A stretch of DNA of 64,000 nt from Sphingomonas hylomeconis (GTDB taxonomy: Bacteria > Pseudomonadota > Alphaproteobacteria > Sphingomonadales > Sphingomonadaceae): positions 248,001 to 312,000 of the forward strand of contig NZ_JANQBK010000004.1 in assembly GCF_025370105.1 (NCBI RefSeq). The letters run 5' to 3'. Below are positions 16,977-25,524 of this stretch, one piece after another (positions within the stretch are counted from its first letter, which is position 1; each line of letters opens with the position of its first letter). Under the pieces are notes generated by a model. It saw only the letters and a program-made list of their open reading frames with translations, was not told where the DNA came from and searched no databases. Both the position numbers and the translations under genes were made by a program.

Positions 16977-19070
16977 TCAAACCCGCTCGACGTCGTTTAC
17001 GGCGTCCGCGGCGCGCAGCGCGGCGATCACCCGCACGAGATGCTGCACGTCGTGCACCTCGACGTCGATCGTGTTGGTGTGGAAGCCGGCATCGCGGTTA
17101 TCGAGCCTGAGATTGACGATATTGGCCTTTTGCGCGCCGATGATCGTCGCGATCGTGCCCAGCGCGCCCGGCTCGTTCTTGACCTCGACCGAAATCCGCC
17201 CGACCGCGCCCTCGGTCTTCTCGCCCCAGGACAGATCGACCCAATCGGCATCGTCCGCCGCGGCGAGCACCGGGCAGTCGATCGTGTGCACCTCGATCCC
17301 GGCATCGGGCCGGCGCAGCCCGACGATGCGGTCGCCCGGCACCGGGTGGCAGCATTCCGCCAGGTCGAACGCCACGCCCGGCGTCAGGCCGCGGATCGAG
17401 ATCGCGCTGGATTGCGGCGGCAGCGCGCGCAGCGCTTCGGCGCCGGCCGAGCCGGGCATCAGCGCCTCCATCACCTGCGCATCGGTGATCCGGCGCCGCG
17501 CGATCGCCTCCATCAGCGCGGCCTCGTCGGCGATTTTGAGCCGCTGCAGCGCCGCGCCCTGCGCATCGGCGGCCATCGTCGCCGGCAGCCGCTGCACGAT
17601 CTCGTCATAGATCTTGCGGCCCAGCGCCTGCGTCTCGTCGCGCTCCTTCTGGCGCAGATGGCGGCGGATCGCGGCGAGCGCCTTGCCGGTGATCGCGAAG
17701 TTGAGCCAGGCCGGTTGCGGCTCCTGCGCCCGCGAGCGCAGGATCTGCACCTGATCGCCATTGTCGATCGGCGTGCGCAACTGCACCACGCGGCCGTTGA
17801 TCTTGGCGCCGACTGCCTGGTCGCCGAGATCGGTATGCACGGCATAGGCGAAGTCGATCGGCGTCGCGCCCTTGGGCAGCTGGATCAGCTCGCCCTTGGG
17901 CGTGAAGGCGAAGATGCGATCGGCGTACATCGCCATCTTGGTATGTTCGAGCAGCTCTTCCGGGCTTTCCGCAGTGTCGAGGATCTCGACCAGATCGCGA
18001 ATCCAGCTGACCTGCGTCTCCGGCTTGACCTTGTCCTGCTTGTACGCCCAGTGCGCGGCGAGCCCCAATTCGGCCTCTTCGTGCATGTCCTCGGTGCGGA
18101 TCTGGATCTCGACGCGCGTATTGTCGGCATGGATCACCGAGGTGTGCAGCGAGCGATAGCCGTTGCGCTTGGGGGTCGAGATATAGTCCTTGAACCGCCC
18201 CGGCACCATCGGCCAGCGCCGGTGGATATGGCCCAGGGCGATGTAGCAATCCTCCTCGGTCGGCACGATCGCGCGGAACGCCATGATGTCGGAAAGCTGC
18301 TCGAAGCTGATATGGCGCTCCTGCATCTTCTTCCAGATCGAGTAAGGATGCTTCTCGCGCCCCGATATGTCGGCATCCACGCCGTGGCGGGAGAGCAGCA
18401 GCTTCAATCCCGAGCCGATCTTGGCGATGCGGTCCCCGCCACCGCCGGTCTTCAACTGCTCGAGCCGCCGCGTGATCGATTCATACGCTTCGGGTTCGAG
18501 TTGCGCGAAGGCGAGCGTCTGCATCTCCTTCATGAACTCGTACATCCCGATCCGCTCGGCGAGCGGCGCGTAGATATCCATCGTCTCCTTGGCGATGCGG
18601 CGCCGCTTCTCCGGTTTGGCGATGTGATGCAGCGTGCGCATATTGTGCAGCCGGTCGGCCAGCTTGACCAGCAGCACGCGGATGTCGCCCGACATGGCGA
18701 GCAGGAACTTGCGCAGATTCTCTGCCGCGCGCTCGTTCTCGGTCTGCGCTTCGATGCGGCTGAGCTTGGTCACGCCGTCGACCAGTCTCGCGACATTGGC
18801 GCCGAAGGTATGCTCGATCTGCTCGATCGTCGCGACGGTATCCTCGACCGTGTCGTGCAGGATGGCCGTGGCGATCGTCTCGTCGTCGAGATGCAGCTCG
18901 GTCAGGATGCCGGCCACCTCGATCGGATGGCTGAAATAGGGGTCGCCCGAGGCGCGCTTCTGCGTGCCATGGGCATTGACCGAAAACACATAGGCGCGGT
19001 TGAGCAACGCCTCATTGGCGTTGGGATCGTAGCTCAGGACGCGATCGACGAGTTCATACTGGCGCAGCAC
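16977..19070 (-). CDS. rsh: Bifunctional (p)ppGpp synthetase/hydrolase (RelA/SpoT)
   Basis: About 697 residues. The N-terminal HD hydrolase domain shows H48, H72-D73 and the downstream ED pair (SHPIEVAG, ILHDTVEDT). A synthetase domain follows (FRAIV to about residue 350, with GYRSLHTS), then TGS (FTPKGELIQLPKGATPIDFAY), a linker with a Cys-His pair (CCHPVPGDRIVG) and a C-terminal ACT domain. It is the single long RSH enzyme of alphaproteobacteria and controls the stringent response. I chose GTG at 19070 (VLRQYELVDRVLSYDP); the frame stays open to 19175 but would overlap the next gene's end and is not conserved in such proteins. Confidence 0.95.
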   Translation of the reverse strand: MLRQYELVDRVLSYDPNANEALLNRAYVFSVNAHGTQKRASGDPYFSHPIEVAGILTELHLDDETIATAILHDTVEDTVATIEQIEHTFGANVARLVDGVTKLSRIEAQTENERAAENLRKFLLAMSGDIRVLLVKLADRLHNMRTLHHIAKPEKRRRIAKETMDIYAPLAERIGMYEFMKEMQTLAFAQLEPEAYESITRRLEQLKTGGGGDRIAKIGSGLKLLLSRHGVDADISGREKHPYSIWKKMQERHISFEQLSDIMAFRAIVPTEEDCYIALGHIHRRWPMVPGRFKDYISTPKRNGYRSLHTSVIHADNTRVEIQIRTEDMHEEAELGLAAHWAYKQDKVKPETQVSWIRDLVEILDTAESPEELLEHTKMAMYADRIFAFTPKGELIQLPKGATPIDFAYAVHTDLGDQAVGAKINGRVVQLRTPIDNGDQVQILRSRAQEPQPAWLNFAITGKALAAIRRHLRQKERDETQALGRKIYDEIVQRLPATMAADAQGAALQRLKIADEAALMEAIARRRITDAQVMEALMPGSAGAEALRALPPQSSAISIRGLTPGVAFDLAECCHPVPGDRIVGLRRPDAGIEVHTIDCPVLAAADDADWVDLSWGEKTEGAVGRISVEVKNEPGALGTIATIIGAQKANIVNLRLDNRDAGFHTNTIDVEVHDVQHLVRVIAALRAADAVNDVERV

Positions 19071-19119
19071 GCGACCCAAATGGGGCCGCGTGCTGCTGCT
19101 TTGCAACAGAAGTTTGCGT

Positions 19120-19419
19120 TTATTTGGCGCGCGTGTTGCACTTGGCGAGTGCCGCCTCGTCAAACGCCGCGCCATTGGCGGTGAACGCGCTCAGCGTGCC
19201 GACCCGCTTGACCACCTGTTCGCAGACGATCGCATCGCGCGACGTGGCCTTTGCTGCAGTGCACACACCACCGTCGCACTTCCACATCATGCTGCCGGCG
19301 ATCAGGCTCGGCTTGGCCGGCGCGGCGACCGGCGTGGCGTTGTAATAGCCGGCACTCGCGGCAGACGCGAACAGGCCGGAAGCCGCAAGAGCGGTGACAA
19401 AAGCGATCGAACGAGTCAT
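19120..19419 (-). CDS. Small exported protein, CC_3452-like
   Basis: 99 residues. A clear signal peptide ends near ASAASA (residues 18-23). The mature part holds three cysteines (C48 in WKCDGG, C53, C66) and a fourth near the C-terminus (KCNTRAK), so disulfides are likely in the periplasm. The layout MMWKCDGGVCTA, then CEQVVKRVG, then AKCN resembles a small alphaproteobacterial family known as CC_3452; this is recall, not a search. A strong AGGAGG site precedes the ATG. It is divergent from an HxlR regulator with palindromes between them. Function unknown. Confidence 0.82.
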   Translation of the reverse strand: MTRSIAFVTALAASGLFASAASAGYYNATPVAAPAKPSLIAGSMMWKCDGGVCTAAKATSRDAIVCEQVVKRVGTLSAFTANGAAFDEAALAKCNTRAK

Positions 19420-19483
19420 GGGGAGGTCCTCCTGATGTTGCGCAGCACAATAGGTTGCTAAACGCCACTTAGTGCATTAGGGG

Positions 19484-19506
19484 ATAAGTTGCAACTGAAA
19501 ACTTAT
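19484..19506. promoter_or_regulatory. Inverted repeat between hxlR and the CC_3452-like gene, operator candidate
   Basis: ATAAGTT (19484-19490) and AACTTAT (19500-19506) form perfect arms over a 9-base spacer. Two further palindromes overlap it: AGTTGCAACT at 19487-19496 and ACTTATAAGT at 19501-19510. HxlR proteins bind as dimers to symmetric AT-rich sites in divergent promoters, so this is the natural operator for the adjacent regulator. Confidence 0.5.
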
Positions 19507-19551
19507 AAGTCGTTGCCTCGCCGTTCGATATTGAGATAGGTTGCGTAGATT

Positions 19552-20040
19552 ATGGGCGATAAATTACGCGAACCCCTGCGCGATCTGGCCGAATGCAGCC
19601 TGCCGGCCGCACTCGAGGCGATGGGTGAGCGCTGGTCGTTCCTGATCCTGCGCGCCGCGTTCAACGGCCTGCACCATTTCGAGGAATATCAGTCCGAACT
19701 GGGCATTGCGCGCAACATCCTGGCCAATCGCCTGTCGCGGCTGGTCGAACATGGCATCCTCAAGCGCGACGCGCTGCCCGCGGATCGCCGCAAGATCGAA
19801 TATCGCCTGACCGAAAAGGGCGAGGCGCTGCTGCCGACCATGCTCGCGCTGCGCCAATGGGGCGAGCGCTGGGAAACCGGCATGCCCTCCACCCCGGTGC
19901 TGGTCGACAATCGCGACGGGCGCGCGATCCGGCCGATCACGGTCCATGCCTGGGATGGCCGGCCGCTGAGCAAGAACGAACTGCATTGGGCGCTGCCCGA
20001 AGACGTGGTGCAGGACGCACCGGCCGACGCGTCGACCTGA
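19552..20040 (+). CDS. HxlR family winged-helix regulator
   Basis: 162 residues. CSLPAALEAMGERWSFLILRAAF near residues 15-37 is the HxlR signature, followed by FEEYQSELGIARNILANRLSRLVEHGIL (recognition helix) and the wing RRKIEYRLTEKGEAL. The single cysteine near residue 15 is typical of redox- or electrophile-sensing members, which is inference here. A C-terminal extension of about 50 residues goes beyond the core domain. It is divergent from the CC_3452-like gene, and a palindromic operator candidate sits between the two. It may control that gene, itself, or both. Confidence 0.9.
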   Translation: MGDKLREPLRDLAECSLPAALEAMGERWSFLILRAAFNGLHHFEEYQSELGIARNILANRLSRLVEHGILKRDALPADRRKIEYRLTEKGEALLPTMLALRQWGERWETGMPSTPVLVDNRDGRAIRPITVHAWDGRPLSKNELHWALPEDVVQDAPADAST

Positions 20041-20111
20041 TATCCGCGGCGCCGCAGCGACGGCGCAGACGCCCGGCCGACGCCGCCCGATCGGACCGGT
20101 GCGGCGCCGGC

Positions 20112-20125
20112 CTGATATGGATCAA
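20112..20125. promoter_or_regulatory. FNR/FixK-like box
   Basis: CTGATATGGATCAA matches the FNR/FixK consensus TTGAT-N4-ATCAA with one mismatch (first base C instead of T). It lies 112 bases upstream of the sucrose-phosphate-synthase-like start and 71 bases after the hxlR stop. Alphaproteobacterial FnrL/FixK proteins use this site for low-oxygen control. No regulator of this type is encoded in the window. Confidence 0.45.
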
Positions 20126-20237
20126 TATGATTTCCCTGCCGGTCGCGCGCCGGAGGCGCAACCGCGCCCTGAACCCTGCGTTAACAGCGGCAGTTCCTCG
20201 CGGAACACGCCACACTTGAGCCAAGGGTTCCCATCTG

Positions 20238-22268
20238 TTGTTTATCATGTCGATCGCCCTTGGCGGCTGCCTGAAAGGGCCGCCGATTGAATTCGGCCTG
20301 ACCGAAGATACCGGCGGACACATCACCTACGCGCTGGGCGCGGCACAGGCGCTGGCGGTGCGGAGCGACGTCGATCAGGTCGAGATCGTCACGCGGCTGA
20401 TCAAGGATCCGGCGCTGGGCGACGCCTATGCCGTGCCGTTCGAGCGGTTGACCGACACGCTGGCGATCCGCCGCATCGCCACCGCCGATCGTCGCTATCT
20501 CAGCAAGGATGCGATGGCCGCCGATCGCCCGGCCTTTGCCGAGGCGTTGATCGCGCATATCGCCGCGCTCGATCGGCGCCCCGATGTGATCCACGCGCAT
20601 TTTGCCGATGCGGCGGATGTCGCGGCGCGGGTGCGCGCGCGTTTCGGCATCCCCTTCGTCTATACCGCGCACTCGCTCGGTATCGACAAAGCGGGTTGCG
20701 CGACCGGCATCGGCGAAGCGATCGCCCCCCGCATTGCCGAGGAGAACCGGGCGATCGCCACGGCGGATGCGATCATCGCCTCGTCCCGCGACGAGGCCGA
20801 ACGGCAGCTGATGTCGTACCCGGCGGCCTGCCCCGCGAAAATTCACTGCGTGCCGCCCGGCGCCGGCCTGGGCCAGAGCGCCCCGACCGATCTGGCGCGG
20901 GCACGGGCGCTGGTCGCGCCGTTCCTGCGCGATCCCGCCAAGCCGATCATCCTCGCCATCGCGCGGCCGGTCGCCAAGAAGAACCTTGCCGGTCTGGTCG
21001 AGCTGTTCGCCGCCGATGCGCGGCTGCGCGAGCGCGCCAATCTGGTGATCGTGGCGGGGCTGCGCGACGGCCCCGATACGGGCGAGGACGAGCAACGCGC
21101 GGTGATCGGCGGCCTGCTGGCCGCGCTCGACCGGCATGATCTCTATGGCACATTGGCCCTGCCCAAGCGCCATACCGCCGACGATGTCGCCGCGCTCTAT
21201 GCGCTGGCGCGCGAGACGCGGGGCGTGTTCGTCAACCCTGCGTTCACCGAACCTTACGGCCTGACCCTGACCGAAGCCGCGCTGCACGGGCTGCCGGTGG
21301 TGGCGACCTGCCATGGCGGCCCCGCCGACATCGTCGCCCGCCTGGGCCATGGCACCGTCGCCGATCCGCGCGATCACCACGGTTTCGCGTCGGCGATCAA
21401 CGCACTGCTCGATGACCGGATCGCCTGGGCACGGGCATCGAGCACCGGGCGGATCAACGCCCGCCTGCTCGATTGGCATGGCTATGCTGCGCGGTTCGTG
21501 GCGATCGTCGACGATCTGCGCGCCGTGGTCGCGACCAAACCGGCGCCGTCGCGGCTGCTGCTGTGCGATATCGACAATACGCTCACCGGATGCACCGTCG
21601 GGGCGCTCGGCATGGCGGCCTATCTCGAGACCGAACCCAATCTCGCCTTCGGTGTGGCCACCGGGCGCTCGCTGCAGGAAGCCGAGCGCCTGCTCGGCGA
21701 ATGGGGCCAACCCGCGCCCGACGTCCTGATCACCTCGGTCGGCGCGGAGATCTACTGGCGCCGCGGCGCGCGACTCGTCGCCGATACCGATTATGCCGCG
21801 CATATCGATCAGGGCTGGGACGCCGCTGCGGTCGAGGCCCGCGTGGCGGGCCTGTCCGGCGTCGAATGTCAGCCGCCGGTCGAACAGCGGCGGCACAAGC
21901 GGAGCTATTTCGCCGAGCAGCCTGCGGTCGTCGCCGCCATCCGCAGCGCGGTCGCCGATCTGCCGGTCCGCGTCATCCACAGTCACGGCCGATTGCTTGA
22001 CATCGTGCCCGAGCGCGCCGGCAAGGGCGCGGCGATGAAATGGGTGGCGCGCATCCTCGGCATCGCGCGCGATCGGGTCTACGCGGCCGGCGATAGCGGC
22101 AACGATCTCGATATGCTCGCCCAGTGCCATAACGGCATCCTGGTCGCTAATTACAGCACCGAGCTGGCCGGCCTGGTCGGCCGCCCGACCATCTATCTCG
22201 CTCGCCGCGCGCATGCCGCCGGCGTCGTCGAGGGCATGCGCGCGCTCGCCATGGCGCGCGCGGCATGA
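20238..22268 (+). CDS. Sucrose-phosphate synthase/phosphatase-like fusion (GT4 + HAD)
   Basis: 676 residues. The N-terminal 430 residues are a GT-B glycosyltransferase of the sucrose-phosphate-synthase type: LGGCLKGPPIEFGLTEDTGG near the start (equivalent to the RDSDTGGQ region) and NPAFTEPYGLTLTEAALHGLPVV, the GT4 donor-site motif. The C-terminal 240 residues are a HAD phosphatase of the sucrose-phosphatase type, with D444-I-D446-N-T as the nucleophile motif and AAGDSGNDLDM near the end. Together they would make and dephosphorylate a sugar phosphate: sucrose, or alternatively mannosylfructose as in Agrobacterium. TTG at 20238 is taken as the start because AAGGG lies ten bases before it and it preserves the first beta-strand; ATG at 20247 is possible. 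Next gene overlaps by four bases. Confidence 0.82.
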   Translation: MFIMSIALGGCLKGPPIEFGLTEDTGGHITYALGAAQALAVRSDVDQVEIVTRLIKDPALGDAYAVPFERLTDTLAIRRIATADRRYLSKDAMAADRPAFAEALIAHIAALDRRPDVIHAHFADAADVAARVRARFGIPFVYTAHSLGIDKAGCATGIGEAIAPRIAEENRAIATADAIIASSRDEAERQLMSYPAACPAKIHCVPPGAGLGQSAPTDLARARALVAPFLRDPAKPIILAIARPVAKKNLAGLVELFAADARLRERANLVIVAGLRDGPDTGEDEQRAVIGGLLAALDRHDLYGTLALPKRHTADDVAALYALARETRGVFVNPAFTEPYGLTLTEAALHGLPVVATCHGGPADIVARLGHGTVADPRDHHGFASAINALLDDRIAWARASSTGRINARLLDWHGYAARFVAIVDDLRAVVATKPAPSRLLLCDIDNTLTGCTVGALGMAAYLETEPNLAFGVATGRSLQEAERLLGEWGQPAPDVLITSVGAEIYWRRGARLVADTDYAAHIDQGWDAAAVEARVAGLSGVECQPPVEQRRHKRSYFAEQPAVVAAIRSAVADLPVRVIHSHGRLLDIVPERAGKGAAMKWVARILGIARDRVYAAGDSGNDLDMLAQCHNGILVANYSTELAGLVGRPTIYLARRAHAAGVVEGMRALAMARAA

Positions 22269-23425
22269 CGCGCCCGATCGGCTATTTCGTCCACCATCAG
22301 GGCCGCGGCCATGCCGAGCGCGCGGCCGCGATCGTCAACGCCATGCCCGACGACCGCCCGGTGGTGCTGTTCTCGGCGCGCGCGGACATCTTCCCGCCGC
22401 TCGCCGCGCATGTAACGGTGCGCGTGATCCCGTCGCTGTTCGAGGCCGTCGGCGACGAGCCGGTCGCCCTGGCCAACGCGCCGACGCCCTCGACCCTCCA
22501 TTGCGCGCCGCTCGGCTGGAAGAGCATCACCCAGGCGGTGGCGATGATCGCCACCTGGTTCGATCAGGCCCGGCCTGCATTGTTCGTCACCGATGTCTCG
22601 GCCGAGCTGGCACAGCTCGCCCGGATCGCGTCGGTCCCGTGCGTCAGCGTGCTCCAGCATGGCGAGCGCAGCGATCCGGGGCATATGGCAGCGTATGAAT
22701 CGGCGCTCGGCATTCTCGCCCCCTATGCGCCGTCGCTCGAGCAGCCGGGCCGGCCGGACTGGATGCTCGCCAAGACGCATTATGCACCGGGCGTCGGGGT
22801 GCACGGCGAGGCGATCGATCGCGCCGCGGCGCGCACACTGCTCGGCCTGCCGCTCGATGCCACGATCGTCGTCGTCGTCGCCGGCGGCGGCGGCAACGGC
22901 ACGCCCGCCACGCCGCTCACGCTCGGCGCGCGCGCCGAACCGGACGCGCTGTGGCTGACGATCGGCGCGGTCGAGCAGGAATGGCACGCCACGGCCCCCG
23001 GCAATCTCCGACATCTCGGCTGGGTCGACACGCCGGCGCTGTACATCGCCGCCGCGGACCGGGTCGTGTCGTCGGCGGGGAATACCACCGTCCACATGAT
23101 CGCGGCCGCCGGCCGGCCGTGGATCGTCGTGCCCGAATGGCGCTATTTCGACGAACAATTGTGGAAGGCGCGAATGCTCGACCAGGCCGGCGCGGCGATC
23201 ATGCTCGAACATTGGCCCTCGCATGTCGGCGCCTGGACGCACGCCTGGGCGCGGGCGGCGGCGCTCGACCTCGCCTGCCAGCAGGCGCTGTACGACGCCG
23301 ACGCGGCGCGGGACGCCGCCGCCTGGCTGGCCGGTCTCGCCGACGCGGCCTGGATGCCGCCGGGCGTCGCGCCATCGCCGGGCCCCGCCCCCGCCGTCGA
23401 TCTCCTGTTCGAAAGCCTGCCATGA
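22265..23425 (+). CDS. GT-B glycosyltransferase, GT1/GT28-like
   Basis: 386 residues. The N-terminus has YFVHHQGRGHAERAAAIV, a GxGH nucleotide-sugar transferase opening, and the C-terminal half has VVSSAGNTTVHMIAAAGRPWIVVPEW, resembling the donor-binding region of UDP-glycosyltransferases and MurG-like enzymes. No membrane segment is evident. The ATG overlaps the previous stop (ATGA) and its own stop overlaps the next start, so three consecutive glycosyltransferase genes are translationally coupled. Donor and acceptor are unknown. Confidence 0.78.
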   Translation: MTRPIGYFVHHQGRGHAERAAAIVNAMPDDRPVVLFSARADIFPPLAAHVTVRVIPSLFEAVGDEPVALANAPTPSTLHCAPLGWKSITQAVAMIATWFDQARPALFVTDVSAELAQLARIASVPCVSVLQHGERSDPGHMAAYESALGILAPYAPSLEQPGRPDWMLAKTHYAPGVGVHGEAIDRAAARTLLGLPLDATIVVVVAGGGGNGTPATPLTLGARAEPDALWLTIGAVEQEWHATAPGNLRHLGWVDTPALYIAAADRVVSSAGNTTVHMIAAAGRPWIVVPEWRYFDEQLWKARMLDQAGAAIMLEHWPSHVGAWTHAWARAAALDLACQQALYDADAARDAAAWLAGLADAAWMPPGVAPSPGPAPAVDLLFESLP

Positions 23426-24333
23426 CCGTCTCGATCTGTACGCTTGCCCACGGCCGTGCGGCGCACCTCGTCAACGTCGTCCGCGCGCTCGACCGGCAGA
23501 CCGAGCGGCCCGACGAGCTCGTCATCGCGGTGATGCAGGCCGAGCCCTATGATCTGCCCGCAACGCAGTTCCCGGTCCGCCAGATCATGATGGGCGCGCA
23601 AGGCATCCCGCTGGCGGCGGCGCGCAACGCCGCGGCCCGGGCCGCGCACGGCGCACATCTGATCTTTCTCGACGTGGACTGCATCCCGGCGCCGTCGCTG
23701 GTCGCCGATTACCAGGCGCAACTGCCATCGGTCGATGCGGTGCTGATGGGCGAGGTGCTGTATCTCCCCGCGGGCGCCACCGCGGACGGGCTCGATTTCG
23801 AGCGGTTCGCGCGCATCGGCGTGAAACATTCCGAACGTGCCGGGCCGCCGCTCGCCCCATTGGGTGAGTGCACCGATTATCGCTGTTTCTGGTCGCTCAA
23901 CTTCGCGATGCGCCGCGCGACCTTCCTCGCGCTCGGCGGGTTCGACGAGCGCTATGTCGGCTATGGTGGCGAGGATACCGATTTCGGGCGCGTGGCGACC
24001 ACCGCCGGCGTGCCGATCAACTGGGTGCGCGGCGCGCGCGTCTATCATCAATATCATCCGCACCACATGCCCCCCGTCCACCATGTCGACAGCGTGATCG
24101 CCAATGCCGCGCGGTTCCGCGACAAATGGGGCCATTTCACGATGGAGCATTGGCTCAAGGCGTTCACGCTGATGGGCCTGATCACGCTGCGCGACGGCGA
24201 TCATGTCCGGCTGCGCGAGGTCCGCGAAGAGGATCTGGCACTGACCCGTCAGCAGGCCGACCAGCCCTATGCCAGCACCGCCGTCGTGCTCGCGCAGCTC
24301 GAGGCGCGTGCGCCGGCGATCGCCGCGGCATAA
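23422..24333 (+). CDS. GT2 family glycosyltransferase
   Basis: 303 residues, a GT-A fold: SICTLAHGRAAHLVNVVRAL at the N-terminus, the DVD metal-binding motif at residues 84-86 (FLDVDCIP), and FAMRRATFLALGGFDERYVGYGGEDTDFG, which is the glycosyltransferase-2 acceptor-side/galactosyltransferase C-domain pattern. The start is the ATG at 23422, overlapping the previous stop. The C-terminal 22 codons overlap the convergent GT4 gene in opposite orientation. Probably works in the same pathway as the two genes before it; product unknown. Confidence 0.85.
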   Translation: MTVSICTLAHGRAAHLVNVVRALDRQTERPDELVIAVMQAEPYDLPATQFPVRQIMMGAQGIPLAAARNAAARAAHGAHLIFLDVDCIPAPSLVADYQAQLPSVDAVLMGEVLYLPAGATADGLDFERFARIGVKHSERAGPPLAPLGECTDYRCFWSLNFAMRRATFLALGGFDERYVGYGGEDTDFGRVATTAGVPINWVRGARVYHQYHPHHMPPVHHVDSVIANAARFRDKWGHFTMEHWLKAFTLMGLITLRDGDHVRLREVREEDLALTRQQADQPYASTAVVLAQLEARAPAIAAA

Positions 24334-25433
24334 GCGCGTTCATAGCCGTCGATCATCGCCGGCACCGAGAACAGCCGCGTCACCCGCGCGCGGCACGCCC
24401 CGCGCGAAATAAGGCGTGCGGCGGCGATCGCATCGGCCAGCGTCGCCGCGTCGCTGGCGAGCGCGCCGCAATCGCCCACCACTTCGCGCATCGCGCCGCG
24501 ATCGAGCGCCGCGACCGGCACGCCGCACGCCAGCGCCTCGGCGGCGATCAGCCCGAACGGTTCGTCCCACATCGGCGTCGAGAGCAAGACCGATGCCGCG
24601 CCGATCGCCTCGACCAGCGCCGCGCCCCCCAGATGGCCGTGATAGACGCGCAGATCGTCGAGCAGCGGCGCGACCCGCTCGGTGAAATAGTCCATGCAAT
24701 CGATCGGCCCGGCGACATCGAGCGCGATGCCGGCGCGCCGCGCCGCCTCGAGCGCGACGGCGGTGCCCTTGTTCGGCGTGATCCGCCCCGCCCAGATCGC
24801 CCGCCCATTGCCCTGCGCGCGGAACCGCCAGCGGTCGGTATCGATGCCGTTATGCACGACCGATGCGGCGCCCGGGGGCGTGTGCCACCAGGTCGCCAGA
24901 TGCGCCCGCGACGTCGCCGTCTGGCGCAACCATGCCGCGCGATGATCGGCGATCGCATTGGCCAGCCCGGCAAACGGCGGAACGTGGAGCGACGTGACCA
25001 TCGCGACGCGGTCTTGCTTGGCCAGCGCATGCAGCGTCGGATGCATCGAATTGTTGTGGACGATGTCGAAACCGCCGCCGGCGATCGCCTCCCACGCCCG
25101 CCCGAAGGCGGCATTCTGGAACGCGGTCAGCGCCGGCGTGCCGTGCCACTGCGCCCAGGGCAGCACCGCTTCGTAATGCTGCTCGACGATCGGGTGTAGC
25201 GGCAGCGCCGGATCGCTGTCGCCGCTGGCGAACAGCGTGACCGCATGGCCCCGCGCGGCGAGCGCCGTGACGAGCTGGTGGCAGTGCGCCTCCATCCCTC
25301 CCATGAAGGGCATCGCGATCGGATGCCGCAGATGGGCGATAACGGCAATCCGCAGCGGCCTCGCCGACAGCGCCGGCTCGGGCAGAAGGACATCCGGTTC
25401 GGCGGGGCGGCAGGCGGGGTCTGAAACGATCAT
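24267..25433 (-). CDS. GT4 family glycosyltransferase
   Basis: 388 residues. GT-B fold with IAVIAHLRHPIAMPFMGGMEAHCHQLVTALAARGH at residues about 28-62, HNNSMHP, VVHNGIDTDRW at the domain junction and PMWDEPFGLIAAEALACGVPV, the EX7E-type donor motif of GT4. The first 25 residues are proline-rich and not part of the fold; a start at 25433 is kept for lack of a better ribosome-binding site. It is convergent with, and overlaps by 67 bases, the GT2 gene. It may belong to the same glycoside pathway but is transcribed separately. Confidence 0.85.
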   Translation of the reverse strand: MIVSDPACRPAEPDVLLPEPALSARPLRIAVIAHLRHPIAMPFMGGMEAHCHQLVTALAARGHAVTLFASGDSDPALPLHPIVEQHYEAVLPWAQWHGTPALTAFQNAAFGRAWEAIAGGGFDIVHNNSMHPTLHALAKQDRVAMVTSLHVPPFAGLANAIADHRAAWLRQTATSRAHLATWWHTPPGAASVVHNGIDTDRWRFRAQGNGRAIWAGRITPNKGTAVALEAARRAGIALDVAGPIDCMDYFTERVAPLLDDLRVYHGHLGGAALVEAIGAASVLLSTPMWDEPFGLIAAEALACGVPVAALDRGAMREVVGDCGALASDAATLADAIAAARLISRGACRARVTRLFSVPAMIDGYERAYAAAIAGARASSCASTTAVLA

Positions 25434-25524
25434 GCGGCAGGAACAGCCGACCGCACGGTTTGTGCCGCCGACGGCGGCCGCTGGCTCTCAAGGAGCGCGG
25501 CGCGGCAAAGCGCCGGTCCTCCGC

